From assembly GCF_004296335.1 (NCBI RefSeq), contig NZ_SGIU01000002.1, positions 323,882 through 387,881 on the forward strand: a DNA stretch of 64,000 nucleotides, written 5' to 3'. Shown piece by piece: positions 44,953 to 54,621 of this stretch. Origin of the DNA: Flagellimonas allohymeniacidonis (GTDB lineage Bacteria; Bacteroidota; Bacteroidia; Flavobacteriales; Flavobacteriaceae). Below the pieces are notes generated by a model. It was not told the origin of the DNA. It did no database searches and worked only from the letters and a program-made list of their open reading frames with translations. Positions within the stretch are counted from its first letter, which is position 1; every line of letters begins with the position of its first letter. The position numbers and the translations under genes were made by a program.

Positions 44953-46209
44953 TTATTCTTCCCTGAGGGCCTCAATAGGTTTAACTTTAACTGCTTTGTT
45001 TGCGGGTAATAGGCCAATCAATACACTCAGGCCTACCATCAATAAGAATGAAATTCCAAATTGAGGAATGCTGATCATGGGATCCACAAACGGAAAATCC
45101 TCGCCGCTACCCCATAAGGAATCCAGTATCGACAATATCCCCACAGACAAGGCAAAACCGATTAACCCTGCAAAAGCGGTCAACACAATGGCTTCTACAA
45201 CAATTTGACGCTTTACAATAATAGGTGTTGCCCCTAGAGCTCTTCGTACTCCAATTTCTTTTGTTCTTTCCTTGACCGTGATAAGGAGGATATTGCTAAT
45301 GGCAATAACTCCAGCAAGCAGCGTAAAGATTCCCACAAAGAATGAAAACCCTTTGAGGACATTGGTGAACGCACTGATATTGTTGAAAATCTCAGACATG
45401 TCAAAACTGCCTATGGCCCGTTCATCATCTGGATGTATATCGTATTTGTTCTTTAAGATTTTTTTGATGTCTCTTTCTACTATGGCCACCTTGGTGTCAG
45501 GTTCCACGGCAATGGCCATCCACCCCATGCGGTCTCCTGAATTGAATGCTTTTTGAAAGGTGGTGAAGGGAATAAATACGGCATTTTCTCCGTCGATATT
45601 AATATTGTTGTTGGGCTTGTATATCCCTACTACAGCAAAGAAAACCCCATTTATTCGAATTTCCTCTCCTATGGCGTCTTCTCCCTTCTCAAAAAGCAAC
45701 TTGTACGTTTCCTCTCCAATGACGCATACTTTTTTGGAGTGTTCAATATCATTATTGTTCAAGAATCGGCCTTCGACCAAGCTTTTCTTAGTTATGTTAT
45801 CAATTTCAGGAAAATCTCCATACACGGCTGAACCACTTGTTTGACCCTTTCGATAGACTGTAACAATATCCCTGTGGCTTCCAAGTTCAATTCTGGGAGC
45901 CAAGACCTCTATTTCCGGAATCTGGCGCTTCAGAATTTCGGCATCCTCAATCTTGTATCGAATTCGTCTTCCCCTTTCAAATCCTTTGTAAGGTTCTGAG
46001 GTAGATTGCCCCCAAACAAAAAGACTATTTGAAGCGGTACCTGCAAATACTTTGTCAAATCCATTGCTCATTCCATTGGCCGACCCTAATAACAACACTA
46101 ATATGATCATCGCAAATATGACCCCCAGCATGGTCAAAAATGTTCGAAATGCATTTTTTCCCAGGGTATGGAAAATTTCAGACCATAAATCTTTGTCAAA
46201 TAACCACAT
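44953..46209 (-). CDS. MacB-like ABC permease, type Y (2)
   Basis: The 418 residues show the FtsX/MacB layout: one helix (FLTMLGVIFAMIILVLLLGS), a large periplasmic MacB_PCD domain (about 45-250), then three helices (FVGIFTLLAGVIAISNILLI). It lacks an ATPase domain, unlike E. coli MacB. ATG overlaps the previous stop (TAATG), so it is coupled to the type X gene. It resembles the type Y gene at 49372 more than its neighbour. Confidence 0.88.
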   Translation of the reverse strand: MWLFDKDLWSEIFHTLGKNAFRTFLTMLGVIFAMIILVLLLGSANGMSNGFDKVFAGTASNSLFVWGQSTSEPYKGFERGRRIRYKIEDAEILKRQIPEIEVLAPRIELGSHRDIVTVYRKGQTSGSAVYGDFPEIDNITKKSLVEGRFLNNNDIEHSKKVCVIGEETYKLLFEKGEDAIGEEIRINGVFFAVVGIYKPNNNINIDGENAVFIPFTTFQKAFNSGDRMGWMAIAVEPDTKVAIVERDIKKILKNKYDIHPDDERAIGSFDMSEIFNNISAFTNVLKGFSFFVGIFTLLAGVIAISNILLITVKERTKEIGVRRALGATPIIVKRQIVVEAIVLTAFAGLIGFALSVGILSILDSLWGSGEDFPFVDPMISIPQFGISFLLMVGLSVLIGLLPANKAVKVKPIEALREE

Positions 46210-47438
46210 TACTTATCTCTTAATGCTACAATTGGTTTAACACTCGAAGCTTTAATGGCTGGTATCAATCCGGCCAAGACCCCAGCAATAATTAATATTA
46301 TTGTTGCCGTAACCACGGTTCCACCACTTACCGAGGGGTTGCTGAACGCAGGTGTTTCAATTGCCGGTCCTACAAGTGACAATACCGTCCATGCAAACAT
46401 CAATCCTATAAACCCAGAAAGTGCAGTGATGAAAATTGATTCCAACAAGACCAAGTTTATGATTTGGCGTGGTCGAGCTCCCAACGCTTTTCGCACCCCT
46501 ATTTCCTTGGTTCTTTCTTTGATAGTAAACACCATAATATTTCCGATGCCCACAATGCCGGCAATTAGGATAAGAAACCCTACCCCAATTCCAATGGCCT
46601 TTAGAACTGCGGTGAAACTACTGATGTCGTCAAATGCTTCAGCGTAGTTCCAGACAAAGAGTCCTGATTGATCTTCAGGAGATATCTTATGCCTTCTTTT
46701 CATAAGTTCTTCCAAACGACCTGAAAAGGCCAATGCCTTTGAAAGGTCATAGGTAGGATTATATGTGAGGGCTATAACATTAATGTTGTTGGTATTGCCA
46801 TAAATTCGCTGATAAGTGGTTATGGGGGCGTATACCCTTCTTTCGGCATTGTCATCACCCTCATCGGTAAAAATGCCTATTACCTTAAATGGCAAGTTGT
46901 TCATTTCCACAAACTTTCCTAGAGGGTCCTCGTCCTTAAACAAATCTTCAGCCACCTTCCTGCCGATTACCGCTACCTTGGCCTTATTGATTACATCCGC
47001 TTCATTGAAATACCTTCCATCAATGACAAGGGTTTTCTCAATAATTTGATGATCGGGGTGTACAGCTTGTACAGGATACGAACCGGTCTCACTCTTATAT
47101 CTTGCTGTGGCATTCGCATAGTACCTTGCACTAATGTATTCCACATCCTTTGGGAAACTCTTGGCAATGTAATCCAAGTCCTCATTTTTTAACTGTACTC
47201 TTCGACCTGCCTCAAAACCTGCATAGGCTTTCGCAGTAGTCCCTGGACGAACGAAAATAGTATTTGTGGCATCGTCATTGAATTGACCAACGAACCCGTT
47301 CTGCATCCCATTTACTGATGCTAGAAGCATAACCAAAATGAATATGGCCCATCCCACAGAAAACCCAGTCAAAAAAGTACGTAATTTGTTCTTTTTGAGT
47401 GTGTTGAATATTTCTTGCCAAATATCCCTATCAAACAT
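46209..47438 (-). CDS. MacB-like ABC permease, type X (2)
   Basis: The 409 residues have the same FtsX/MacB layout. It begins MFDRDIWQEIFNTLKKNKLR and resembles the type X copy at 50649, which begins MFDIERWQEIFDTIRKNKLR. It overlaps the ATPase gene by eight bases and the type Y gene by one. Confidence 0.88.
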   Translation of the reverse strand: MFDRDIWQEIFNTLKKNKLRTFLTGFSVGWAIFILVMLLASVNGMQNGFVGQFNDDATNTIFVRPGTTAKAYAGFEAGRRVQLKNEDLDYIAKSFPKDVEYISARYYANATARYKSETGSYPVQAVHPDHQIIEKTLVIDGRYFNEADVINKAKVAVIGRKVAEDLFKDEDPLGKFVEMNNLPFKVIGIFTDEGDDNAERRVYAPITTYQRIYGNTNNINVIALTYNPTYDLSKALAFSGRLEELMKRRHKISPEDQSGLFVWNYAEAFDDISSFTAVLKAIGIGVGFLILIAGIVGIGNIMVFTIKERTKEIGVRKALGARPRQIINLVLLESIFITALSGFIGLMFAWTVLSLVGPAIETPAFSNPSVSGGTVVTATIILIIAGVLAGLIPAIKASSVKPIVALRDK

Positions 47439-48132
47439 ATTGCTCGGCTCTAACTTGTTTCACTTTCTTGTCCTCAACGATAACCCCATCCTTTAGGTGC
47501 ACAATGCGCTTACACATATGCGCGATATCCTCTTCGTGGGTAACTACCAAAATGGTATTTCCCTCGTCGTTTATCTTTTGGATTAGGGCCATTACTTCAT
47601 ACGAGGTGGTACTGTCAAGGGCTCCTGTAGGCTCATCGGCCAGCAACACTTTCGGTTCTGCTGCCATCGCCCTAGCAATGGCCACCCGCTGTTTTTGTCC
47701 ACCTGATAACTCGCTGGGTAGATGGGATGCCCATTCTTTTAGACCCACTTTATCCAAGTAATTAAGTGCCTTTTCCTGGCGTTCCTTCCGTCCTACTTTT
47801 TGGTAATAGAGTGGGAGAGCCACATTTTCTAGTGCACTTTTATAATTGATTAGGTTAAAGGACTGGAACACAAATCCAAGGAATTTGTTTCGATACTGTG
47901 CAGCCTTGGTTTCAGTCAAATCTTCAATAGGGACGCCATCGAGAGTGTATTCTCCTGAGTCAGCACCGTCCAAGATACCCAAAATGTTGAGTAAGGTTGA
48001 TTTTCCAGAACCCGAAGAACCCATAATGGCCACCAATTCGCCTGCTTCAGCTGTAAAATTTATTCCCTTTAAAACATGAAGGGAATTGCTCCCCATTTTA
48101 TAGGACTTGTGAAGATCTTTAATTTCTATCAT
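47431..48132 (-). CDS. ABC transporter ATPase (LolD/MacB type)
   Basis: The 233 residues have Walker A GSSGSGKST, the signature LSGGQKQRVAIARA, Walker B VLLADEPTGALDS and the H-loop VVTHEED. It is the only ATPase in an operon with four permeases, so it probably drives both pairs. It is preceded by a 98-bp gap that could hold an internal promoter. Confidence 0.93.
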   Translation of the reverse strand: MIEIKDLHKSYKMGSNSLHVLKGINFTAEAGELVAIMGSSGSGKSTLLNILGILDGADSGEYTLDGVPIEDLTETKAAQYRNKFLGFVFQSFNLINYKSALENVALPLYYQKVGRKERQEKALNYLDKVGLKEWASHLPSELSGGQKQRVAIARAMAAEPKVLLADEPTGALDSTTSYEVMALIQKINDEGNTILVVTHEEDIAHMCKRIVHLKDGVIVEDKKVKQVRAEQYV

Positions 48133-48230
48133 GATTGGTTCTGTTAGCTATCTGGGTTGTAACTCCCCCGTAATAGGACTTACAATTTGATAAAATGTTA
48201 CAAGAAAGGTTTAAAATTTTTGTTAAATGG

Positions 48231-49343
48231 TTAATTGGCCTCTTCGTCATCTGAAACACTGTTCCAGACCTTGACCTTATCGTTCTCGGAAATTCCAGAT
48301 CTTACCTCAACAAAAATACCATCACTAACCCCTAATTCTATGTCTCGTCGCTCGAATTGTTGATCGGCCGTCTCAATCTCAACAAAAGGTTTTTTGGTAT
48401 CATCATCAAACTGGACCAAGGCCTCTTTCAATGCCCAGACACTATCCGCTCTGGCCAGAATAATAGAGGCATTTGCACTTAACCCGGCTCTGATAAAGGT
48501 GGTATCTTTTTTAGTCAAGGTTCCTTTGATTTCAAACTGAATGGCTCCATTTTCTTCTTTCCCTTTTGGCGCGATGTAATCCAGGACCGCATCAAAAACT
48601 TGATTCTCTATGGCGCCTACGGTAATTTCCAAGGGAAGGTCCTCTTTGATTTTTCCTACTTCGGATTCATCGACCTTGCCTTCGAAAATCATCTTTTCAA
48701 CATCGGCAATGGCAGCAATGGTAGTACCCTCATTGAAGTTATTGCTCTCGATGACCTGGTTTCCCACCTCAACAGGAACCTCCAACACCATACCACTTAC
48801 AGTGGACCGAATTAGGGTATTGGCAGCATTACGAAACCCGCTGGTGGTTCCTGTATTTACGATATCGAACCTTTTATTGGCTGCTCCATAGGTCTGTTTG
48901 GCTTGATCATAGGTAACCTGGGCGCGCTCCAAATCTGCCTGTGAAATCACGCCTTTATTGAAAAGGGACAACTGCCTTTCATAGTTTCTTTTTTGGTCAT
49001 CCAAATTAATTTTGGCCTCATCAATGGCATTTCGAGCATCATTCAAGGCATTCAAATTGGGAACTACTTTAATTTTTGCCAAAAGATCACCAGATTTTAC
49101 ATAGTCTCCCCCTTCCACATAAATCTCTTCGATAACGCCTGAAATATTGGGTTTTATGAGCACCTCTTCCAAAGGAAGAATACTACCTGTGGCCACTGCT
49201 TTTTTAACAATGGTTTGTTTACTCGGATTTTCCGTTTCGTAGACTATGGGGTCCTCTGAATTTTTTTGATATAAATAAAACATTGACCCACCGAATACGA
49301 TTACGATGAGCAATAAGATGATAATGGTAACTGATTTTTTCAT
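48231..49343 (-). CDS. MacA-like periplasmic adaptor (1)
   Basis: The 370 residues match the adaptor at 43803 in length and order: signal anchor (TIIILLLIVIVFGGSMFYLY), barrel-sandwich (VLIKPNISGVIEEIYVEG), coiled coil, and beta domain (WALKEALVQFDDDTKKPFVE). It lies 28 bp after the type Y permease and ends before the ATPase. Confidence 0.88.
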   Translation of the reverse strand: MKKSVTIIILLLIVIVFGGSMFYLYQKNSEDPIVYETENPSKQTIVKKAVATGSILPLEEVLIKPNISGVIEEIYVEGGDYVKSGDLLAKIKVVPNLNALNDARNAIDEAKINLDDQKRNYERQLSLFNKGVISQADLERAQVTYDQAKQTYGAANKRFDIVNTGTTSGFRNAANTLIRSTVSGMVLEVPVEVGNQVIESNNFNEGTTIAAIADVEKMIFEGKVDESEVGKIKEDLPLEITVGAIENQVFDAVLDYIAPKGKEENGAIQFEIKGTLTKKDTTFIRAGLSANASIILARADSVWALKEALVQFDDDTKKPFVEIETADQQFERRDIELGVSDGIFVEVRSGISENDKVKVWNSVSDDEEAN

Positions 49344-49371
49344 TTTTTATAGTCGATTTGATTGATTCGTA

Positions 49372-50631
49372 TTATTCGGTTCGCAATGCTTCTATGGGTT
49401 TGACCCGAATAGCACTGTTGGCAGGGATAAATCCGGCCAAAAGTCCCGATACCATTAATATGAGCAATGCCCCACTGACCACACCTACGCTTACACTGGG
49501 GTTGATGAACATATCCACTGGTCCAACACTGTCCAACAACGAGTTGATTCCGTATATTACCAAAGAGCCAAAGATAATGCCTGTCATTCCAGAAATAATG
49601 GTCAAAAAGATGGATTCCATCAAAATCTGAAGTTTTATGGACCATGGTTGCTCCCCAAGTGCTCTTCGAATACCGATTTCCTTGGTGCGCTCTTTAACTA
49701 CAATGAGCATAATGTTGCTCACACCAATGATTCCAGATAATAACACCATAATCCCTACGATGTACGCAACTCCTTTCAAGGCACCAAACAGACTTTCAAC
49801 CCGGTTAAATTGCTCGTACAGGTCAAAGTGTCCAATGGCCCGGTTATCTTCGGGGTGCACCTTATGTCTTTGCCGCATTACCCCAATGATTTTTTCCTTC
49901 AACACGGATATGGAACTTCCATCATGGGCGGTAATGGCCATCCAACCTACATCTTCACCACGGTTGAAAGCTTGGGAAAATGATGTAAAGGGAACATAAA
50001 TTTCCTTTTGGGCTTCTTCACCATCGCCATCATTGCTGTTTTTCTTATAGGTGCCCACCACCATGAAATTGACGCCTTGAATTTTTATATAACTACCCAG
50101 AACCTCTTCCCCTTTTTCGTAAAGATCATTCTTTACCCCTCTTCCAATGATAGCAACCTTTCTTTTCTCGTTGATATCGTTGTAATTGATAAAGCGTCCT
50201 GAGGTGACGGTCATGGGGTCTTGATTGATGATTTCGGGATAGTCCCCATAAATATTGTAAGCCCCTGTTCGGATTCCCCGAACCACATTGCTCCCTCCCC
50301 GAAATCCTCCCAGTCGATTTCTGGGTGAAATAAATCTAAGGTTCGGCACATTGTCCCTTATGGCCTGAACATCATTTATCTTGAATTCAAAGCTTCTACC
50401 CTTTGGTAATCCTTCATAGGGTTTAGTTGTACTTCGGGTCCACATGAACATGGTATTAGTGGCAATATCACCAAAGTCGGCCCGGATGCCATTTTCCAAT
50501 CCCTTGCCCGCCGCTAAAAGCACAATCAGAATAAAAATACCCCAACATACACCAAAGGCGGTAAAGACCGTACGCCAGACATTGCTGGTAAGCACCTCTA
50601 TTATTTCACGCCATCTGTCTTTATTGAACAT
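49372..50631 (-). CDS. MacB-like ABC permease, type Y (1)
   Basis: The 419 residues follow the FtsX/MacB layout and begin MFNKDRWREIIEVLTSNVWR. The C-terminal helices contain VKERTKEIGIRRALGEQP, the cytosolic coupling segment of the family. It lies 17 bp after the type X gene. No ATPase domain is present. Confidence 0.88.
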   Translation of the reverse strand: MFNKDRWREIIEVLTSNVWRTVFTAFGVCWGIFILIVLLAAGKGLENGIRADFGDIATNTMFMWTRSTTKPYEGLPKGRSFEFKINDVQAIRDNVPNLRFISPRNRLGGFRGGSNVVRGIRTGAYNIYGDYPEIINQDPMTVTSGRFINYNDINEKRKVAIIGRGVKNDLYEKGEEVLGSYIKIQGVNFMVVGTYKKNSNDGDGEEAQKEIYVPFTSFSQAFNRGEDVGWMAITAHDGSSISVLKEKIIGVMRQRHKVHPEDNRAIGHFDLYEQFNRVESLFGALKGVAYIVGIMVLLSGIIGVSNIMLIVVKERTKEIGIRRALGEQPWSIKLQILMESIFLTIISGMTGIIFGSLVIYGINSLLDSVGPVDMFINPSVSVGVVSGALLILMVSGLLAGFIPANSAIRVKPIEALRTE

Positions 50632-50648
50632 GCTTATTCGGTATTCGG

Positions 50649-51893
50649 TTATTCATCTCTTAGGGACTCTATTACTTGTACTCGAGCAGCTCTCCATGCC
50701 GGCACAAATCCGGCCAGTGTTCCAGCCAAAATCAATACAATGACAGTTGCAAAGGCCACATTAAAACTCACTGATGGGTTTACCACATAATCCACTTCTA
50801 TATTTGGGCCTACAAGCTCAAGAAGGGCCATACTGAAAATAAGTCCCCCAAAGCCTGATATGGCCGTAACAAAAATGGCTTCATGCAAAATCATTCCTAC
50901 AATAGACCAAGGCTTGGCACCCAATGCTTTTCTGATTCCTATTTCACGAGTACGCTCACGAACCACAATCAGCATAATATTACTGACACCTACCACCCCC
51001 GCGACTATGGTACAGATACCCACAAACCAAAAGAAAATCTTGATATTCCCCGTAAGGCCATAGTATCGTTTAGCTTCTTCCATGGCGCTCCAAACCTCCA
51101 TGGCCCCAGTATCATCGGGAGCGACGGTATGAGCCTGCTGAAGATAGGTTTGAAGACTGTTCTTAAAATTAACTGCTTGGGCAACGGCTTCGTCAAAATT
51201 CTGCACTGGAGGAAGGGTATACGAAAGGTTGTTCACCCGGTTTCCTCCATTAAAAACCCTTTGTGCCGTAGTTATGGGAATGTAAATCCTTTCTTCTTCT
51301 CTTTCCCTTTGTTCTTTAAAAACCCCTATAATCTTAAAAGGGATGCCAGAGATGTCAACAAATTCTCCAATGGGTGTCTCCACCTCATTAAAAACATCTG
51401 TTCTAATTTTTTTTCCGATGATGGCCACTTTTCCCAAAGCAATTTCATCTTGGTAGTTGATAAATCGGCCATCTATCATTCCCGTATTTTCAATGAACTG
51501 AAAATCGGATGCAACGCCCTGTACACTATAGACCAGGGCTTCCTTGCCATAATTGACGGTAACGTCCCTAACAAAAATCCGGGCCGACTCATACTCAATA
51601 ACATCATTGTACATGGAGCTCACCGTGTTGAAATTTTCATTTACAAACTGAATCCTTCTACCTGGATTGAGTCCCTTGAACTCTTTTGAAGTGACCCCGG
51701 GCCATGCCCAAACGCTGGTGGAGGCGTCTTGCTTGAATTCTTGCTCAATGCCATTCTGCATGCCTTGTCCAAAACCCAATAAAATAACCAAAATGAATAT
51801 TCCGGAAGCTACAGATAGCCCCGTTAGGAAAGTGCGTAATTTGTTCTTTCGGATGGTGTCAAATATTTCTTGCCACCGTTCTATATCGAACAT
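50649..51893 (-). CDS. MacB-like ABC permease, type X (1), first gene of operon
   Basis: The 414 residues follow the FtsX/MacB layout, with VRERTREIGIRKALGAKPWS as coupling segment. As the most upstream gene it sets the operon start: an inverted repeat lies at 51919-51934, 26 bp before the ATG. Confidence 0.88.
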   Translation of the reverse strand: MFDIERWQEIFDTIRKNKLRTFLTGLSVASGIFILVILLGFGQGMQNGIEQEFKQDASTSVWAWPGVTSKEFKGLNPGRRIQFVNENFNTVSSMYNDVIEYESARIFVRDVTVNYGKEALVYSVQGVASDFQFIENTGMIDGRFINYQDEIALGKVAIIGKKIRTDVFNEVETPIGEFVDISGIPFKIIGVFKEQREREEERIYIPITTAQRVFNGGNRVNNLSYTLPPVQNFDEAVAQAVNFKNSLQTYLQQAHTVAPDDTGAMEVWSAMEEAKRYYGLTGNIKIFFWFVGICTIVAGVVGVSNIMLIVVRERTREIGIRKALGAKPWSIVGMILHEAIFVTAISGFGGLIFSMALLELVGPNIEVDYVVNPSVSFNVAFATVIVLILAGTLAGFVPAWRAARVQVIESLRDE

Positions 51894-51918
51894 ATGGTTG
51901 GTGTTTGATGATTGATGA

Positions 51919-51934
51919 AGTACGCAAGCGTACT
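51919..51934. promoter_or_regulatory. inverted repeat upstream of the efflux operon
   Basis: AGTACGC and GCGTACT flank a 2-bp centre (AA). It lies 26-41 bp before the first permease start and may be an operator or leader hairpin. No regulator gene adjoins the operon. Confidence 0.4.
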
Positions 51935-52006
51935 CCTATAGGATAACAATTAAGTTGTATTGTTACACTTTGACCGTAAAAAAAATGTTAAAATTTTTAA
52001 GAAATT

Positions 52007-52219
52007 TTAATTTCTCATTCTACGGTAGATAAAATAGAATAAACCGGCTACCAAAATGTATGGAATCGCCATTAAATAAACGATACCGTCATTGAGGGCT
52101 TCTGCCGTTTCTGCATCTCCTTCACTCTCTACCACTGCCCTGCACATGGCGCATTGTGCCTCGCTTAGCTGAGGAAGCGCTAAAAAAATCAAGAGTGCTA
52201 TGAGAATCTTTGTTTTCAT
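52007..52219 (-). CDS. small membrane protein of the oxidase cluster
   Basis: The 70-residue protein (ATG at 52219) has a signal peptide (MKTKILIALLIFLALPQLSEA), then QCAMCRA with a CxxC pair, and a C-terminal helix ending YFIYRRMRN. The longer frame to 52315 overlaps the DUF420 gene and is not supported. It ends the cytochrome oxidase gene run. The CxxC facing the periplasm suggests a role with copper or heme, but this is inference. Confidence 0.68.
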   Translation of the reverse strand: MKTKILIALLIFLALPQLSEAQCAMCRAVVESEGDAETAEALNDGIVYLMAIPYILVAGLFYFIYRRMRN

Positions 52220-52224
52220 CAGAA

Positions 52225-52758
52225 TCAATAGGCATAGTAGGGGGAAATCATCACATAAACAATGACCCCAGTTATGGCGACATACAACCAAATGGGAAAA
52301 GTATATTTTGCCCATCGTCTATGGTTCTCAAAATCTTTTAGATATGCTTTGGAATAGGTGATAAGCACCAAGGGAATTACGGCTATGGAAAGCACAATGT
52401 GTGTGATCAGAATAAAATAGTACACGTATTGAATACCTCCCTCTCCTCCAAATTTGGTGCTATCGGAGGTCATATGATAGCCCACGTACATCACCAAAAA
52501 CAAAGCCGACAGTACAATAGAGGTCGTCATCAGGTTTTGATGTAGCTTTCTTTTCCCATTTTTGATGGCAATCACAGCAACAATGAGCAACAAGGCGGTC
52601 AAACCATTGATGGAAGCATAAATGGGAGGAAGAAAATACAAAGGTTCTGCATCTGGAATTTTGTAACCAAACAATAGGGCCACAACCAATGGAATAACTA
52701 TAGAAATAATAGTGATCCCGCGATTAAACCGTTTCTCGTTTATTGCTGCCTTTTCCAT
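52225..52758 (-). CDS. DUF420 membrane protein
   Basis: The 177 residues have five membrane helices and two conserved His (LHQNLM near residue 72 and THIVLS near 130). DUF420/CtaM-type proteins are linked to heme-copper oxidase maturation. The ATG overlaps the SCO stop, so it is coupled to it. Its place with SCO and oxidase genes supports an assembly role. Confidence 0.85.
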   Translation of the reverse strand: MEKAAINEKRFNRGITIISIVIPLVVALLFGYKIPDAEPLYFLPPIYASINGLTALLLIVAVIAIKNGKRKLHQNLMTTSIVLSALFLVMYVGYHMTSDSTKFGGEGGIQYVYYFILITHIVLSIAVIPLVLITYSKAYLKDFENHRRWAKYTFPIWLYVAITGVIVYVMISPYYAY

Positions 52759-53504
52759 TAGTCTTCGAGCAATAGTTTTTTAATATCCTCCTTTAGCATA
52801 GTGATTTGTTGTGGCTCACCCTCCGCGTTCACCCCTTGTTTTTCGGTCACGGTACCGCGATAGTATATTATCGGATTCCCATAAGTATCCATTCTTGAAC
52901 GAATATAACCTTCTTTATCAATAAGGGCGAACATTCCCGAGTGCTCAAATCCTCCAGGAACCGAAGTATCTTCACTCACGGGAACATAAAAACCTTCTTG
53001 CGCCAATTCGTAAATTGCATCACGGTCACCGGTCAGCAAGTGCCAGTCTGGGTCTGTTATCTCATATTTACCCGCATACTTTTTTAACACGGAAGGAGTA
53101 TCATATCTTGGATTAATGGTAAATGACGCTACCCCAAAATCATCATATTCCTCAAAGGTTTCCTGAAGCTCCACCAAGTTGGTGGTCATAATGGGACAAA
53201 TGGTGGGACAGGTAGTGAAGAAAAATTCCACAACGTACACTTTCCCCAAATAATCGGTATTGGAGATAGGCAGACTATCCTGATTGAAAAAAGAGAAGTT
53301 AGGGACCTTTCGCTTTTGACCGTTGTTTATCACAAAACCTACTTCCTGTTGAGCCACACCTAAGCTCATACGATCATCTTCAACTACTGAACTACCTTTA
53401 AGTCGATTAACGATTTTTGGAATGAAGATGATTCCAAAGACCAGAATAACCAATGAAACCCAAACGTAGGTGTATTTTTTGCTGCTATTTGCTCCTGTTG
53501 GCAT
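52758..53504 (-). CDS. SCO-family copper chaperone
   Basis: The 248 residues have one N-terminal helix and a thioredoxin fold with TTCPTICPIM (CxxxC) and the His in EHSGMFALID. SCO proteins place copper in the CuA centre of cytochrome oxidase. It overlaps the upstream Cys-less paralogue by 20 bp. Confidence 0.92.
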   Translation of the reverse strand: MPTGANSSKKYTYVWVSLVILVFGIIFIPKIVNRLKGSSVVEDDRMSLGVAQQEVGFVINNGQKRKVPNFSFFNQDSLPISNTDYLGKVYVVEFFFTTCPTICPIMTTNLVELQETFEEYDDFGVASFTINPRYDTPSVLKKYAGKYEITDPDWHLLTGDRDAIYELAQEGFYVPVSEDTSVPGGFEHSGMFALIDKEGYIRSRMDTYGNPIIYYRGTVTEKQGVNAEGEPQQITMLKEDIKKLLLED

Positions 53505-54117
53505 TGTTCTTTTTTAAGGCAAGTCTGTATTCGGCCAAAATGATTTTTACATCATCCTCCATCTTATTGTTCAACTCAGCTACCGAAGTGGTATTGAATC
53601 CGTATTTGACCCCTTCATCCTCATCGTCATTTCTACCTCTAAGATTGCGGTCTTTATCCACGATAAAAACATAGGGTGTGCCATAAGTCTCATCTAAACT
53701 TAGGTTGGTTTCAAGGCTCTTGAAGAATGTTTCAATCTCAGCGGTGGACCCAAAGACAAAATTCCATTTATCCACATCAGAAAGTGTTCCCAATTCCTCC
53801 TTTAGCGCGGTCACTTCCTCCTCATAACCTGTGGGCACCATCATCAACATCTGAAAATCGTTGAACTCACTGAACCGCTTATAAATCTTTTGATTTAGGT
53901 TGAAGGCGTTTCCTTTGATCTTACCAATTTCGGTTCCCAAAAATCCCAAGATGGTAATTTTACCCTCAAGTTTGGCATCCCCAGTAAACTGTTCCAACTC
54001 ATCCACGTTTTCAGTAAGTACAGGAAGCCTTCCAAAGTTGTTTACCCCTGAGGCAAAGAAGAGATAGGCCACTAACGGAAAAACAAAGAGAACGACTAAA
54101 ACAAAGGTCTTTTTCAT
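53485..54117 (-). CDS. SCO-like thioredoxin-fold protein without CxxxC
   Basis: The 210 residues have a signal anchor (TFVLVVLFVFPLVAYLFFAS) and a domain that aligns in outline with SCO (KITILGFLGTEIGKIKG, then YGTPYVFIVDKDRNLRGR). The CxxxC is replaced by TEIGK, so copper binding by the usual site is lost. It may be a structural partner of the SCO gene that follows. It lies after the terminator at 54141. Confidence 0.72.
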   Translation of the reverse strand: MKKTFVLVVLFVFPLVAYLFFASGVNNFGRLPVLTENVDELEQFTGDAKLEGKITILGFLGTEIGKIKGNAFNLNQKIYKRFSEFNDFQMLMMVPTGYEEEVTALKEELGTLSDVDKWNFVFGSTAEIETFFKSLETNLSLDETYGTPYVFIVDKDRNLRGRNDDEDEGVKYGFNTTSVAELNNKMEDDVKIILAEYRLALKKNNANRSK

Positions 54118-54140
54118 GAAAATCTCAATTCCACAAAAAT

Positions 54141-54164
54141 AAAAAAGACGGTTTTGAAACCGCC
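54141..54164 (-). terminator. terminator or attenuator between oxidase and SCO genes
   Basis: On the minus strand GGCGGTTT and AAACCGTC pair, followed by a T run. It lies between subunit IV and the SCO-like gene, so the assembly genes may be partly separate from the subunit genes. Confidence 0.75.
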
Positions 54165-54186
54165 TTTGATGTATGTTAATACTTTC

Positions 54187-54570
54187 TTAGAAATCCCAGG
54201 ATAAAAAGCCATCCTTAAAGACGTTGTAGATATAGTCCGCTTCAAAAAGCAAGATAAATATCAGATAGCAAACCAAGAAGATGGGGGTCCATACTATCGC
54301 CCTACGCAATGAGCTTTTTTCATCCCTAAGGTGCATAAAATCCCAAGCGATATAATAGGCCTTCACCAAGGTTAAAATGATGAAAATCCAGTTAAGAAGT
54401 TTCATGCCCAAAAAGTAGTTTTTGGTCAAAACCTCTGGTTTGGTGATACCCAAAGCCACTTCTACTGCGGTTACGATACTTAGGAAAATCAAAACCCCCC
54501 AAATTTTTTGGGTATTTGATCTAAATTTTAAAAGTCCCCTGAAAATTTCCAGTTTATGTTCGTGTGCCAT
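54187..54570 (-). CDS. cytochrome c oxidase subunit IV family protein
   Basis: The 127 residues have three membrane helices and the family phrase VKAYYIAWDFMHLRDEK. It stabilises the heme-copper oxidase. It follows subunit III on the same strand. Confidence 0.88.
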   Translation of the reverse strand: MAHEHKLEIFRGLLKFRSNTQKIWGVLIFLSIVTAVEVALGITKPEVLTKNYFLGMKLLNWIFIILTLVKAYYIAWDFMHLRDEKSSLRRAIVWTPIFLVCYLIFILLFEADYIYNVFKDGFLSWDF

Positions 54571-54621
54571 ATGAATAGATACTGTTTCGAATGCTGCCCT
54601 TGCAGCAATAACAATTGAATT

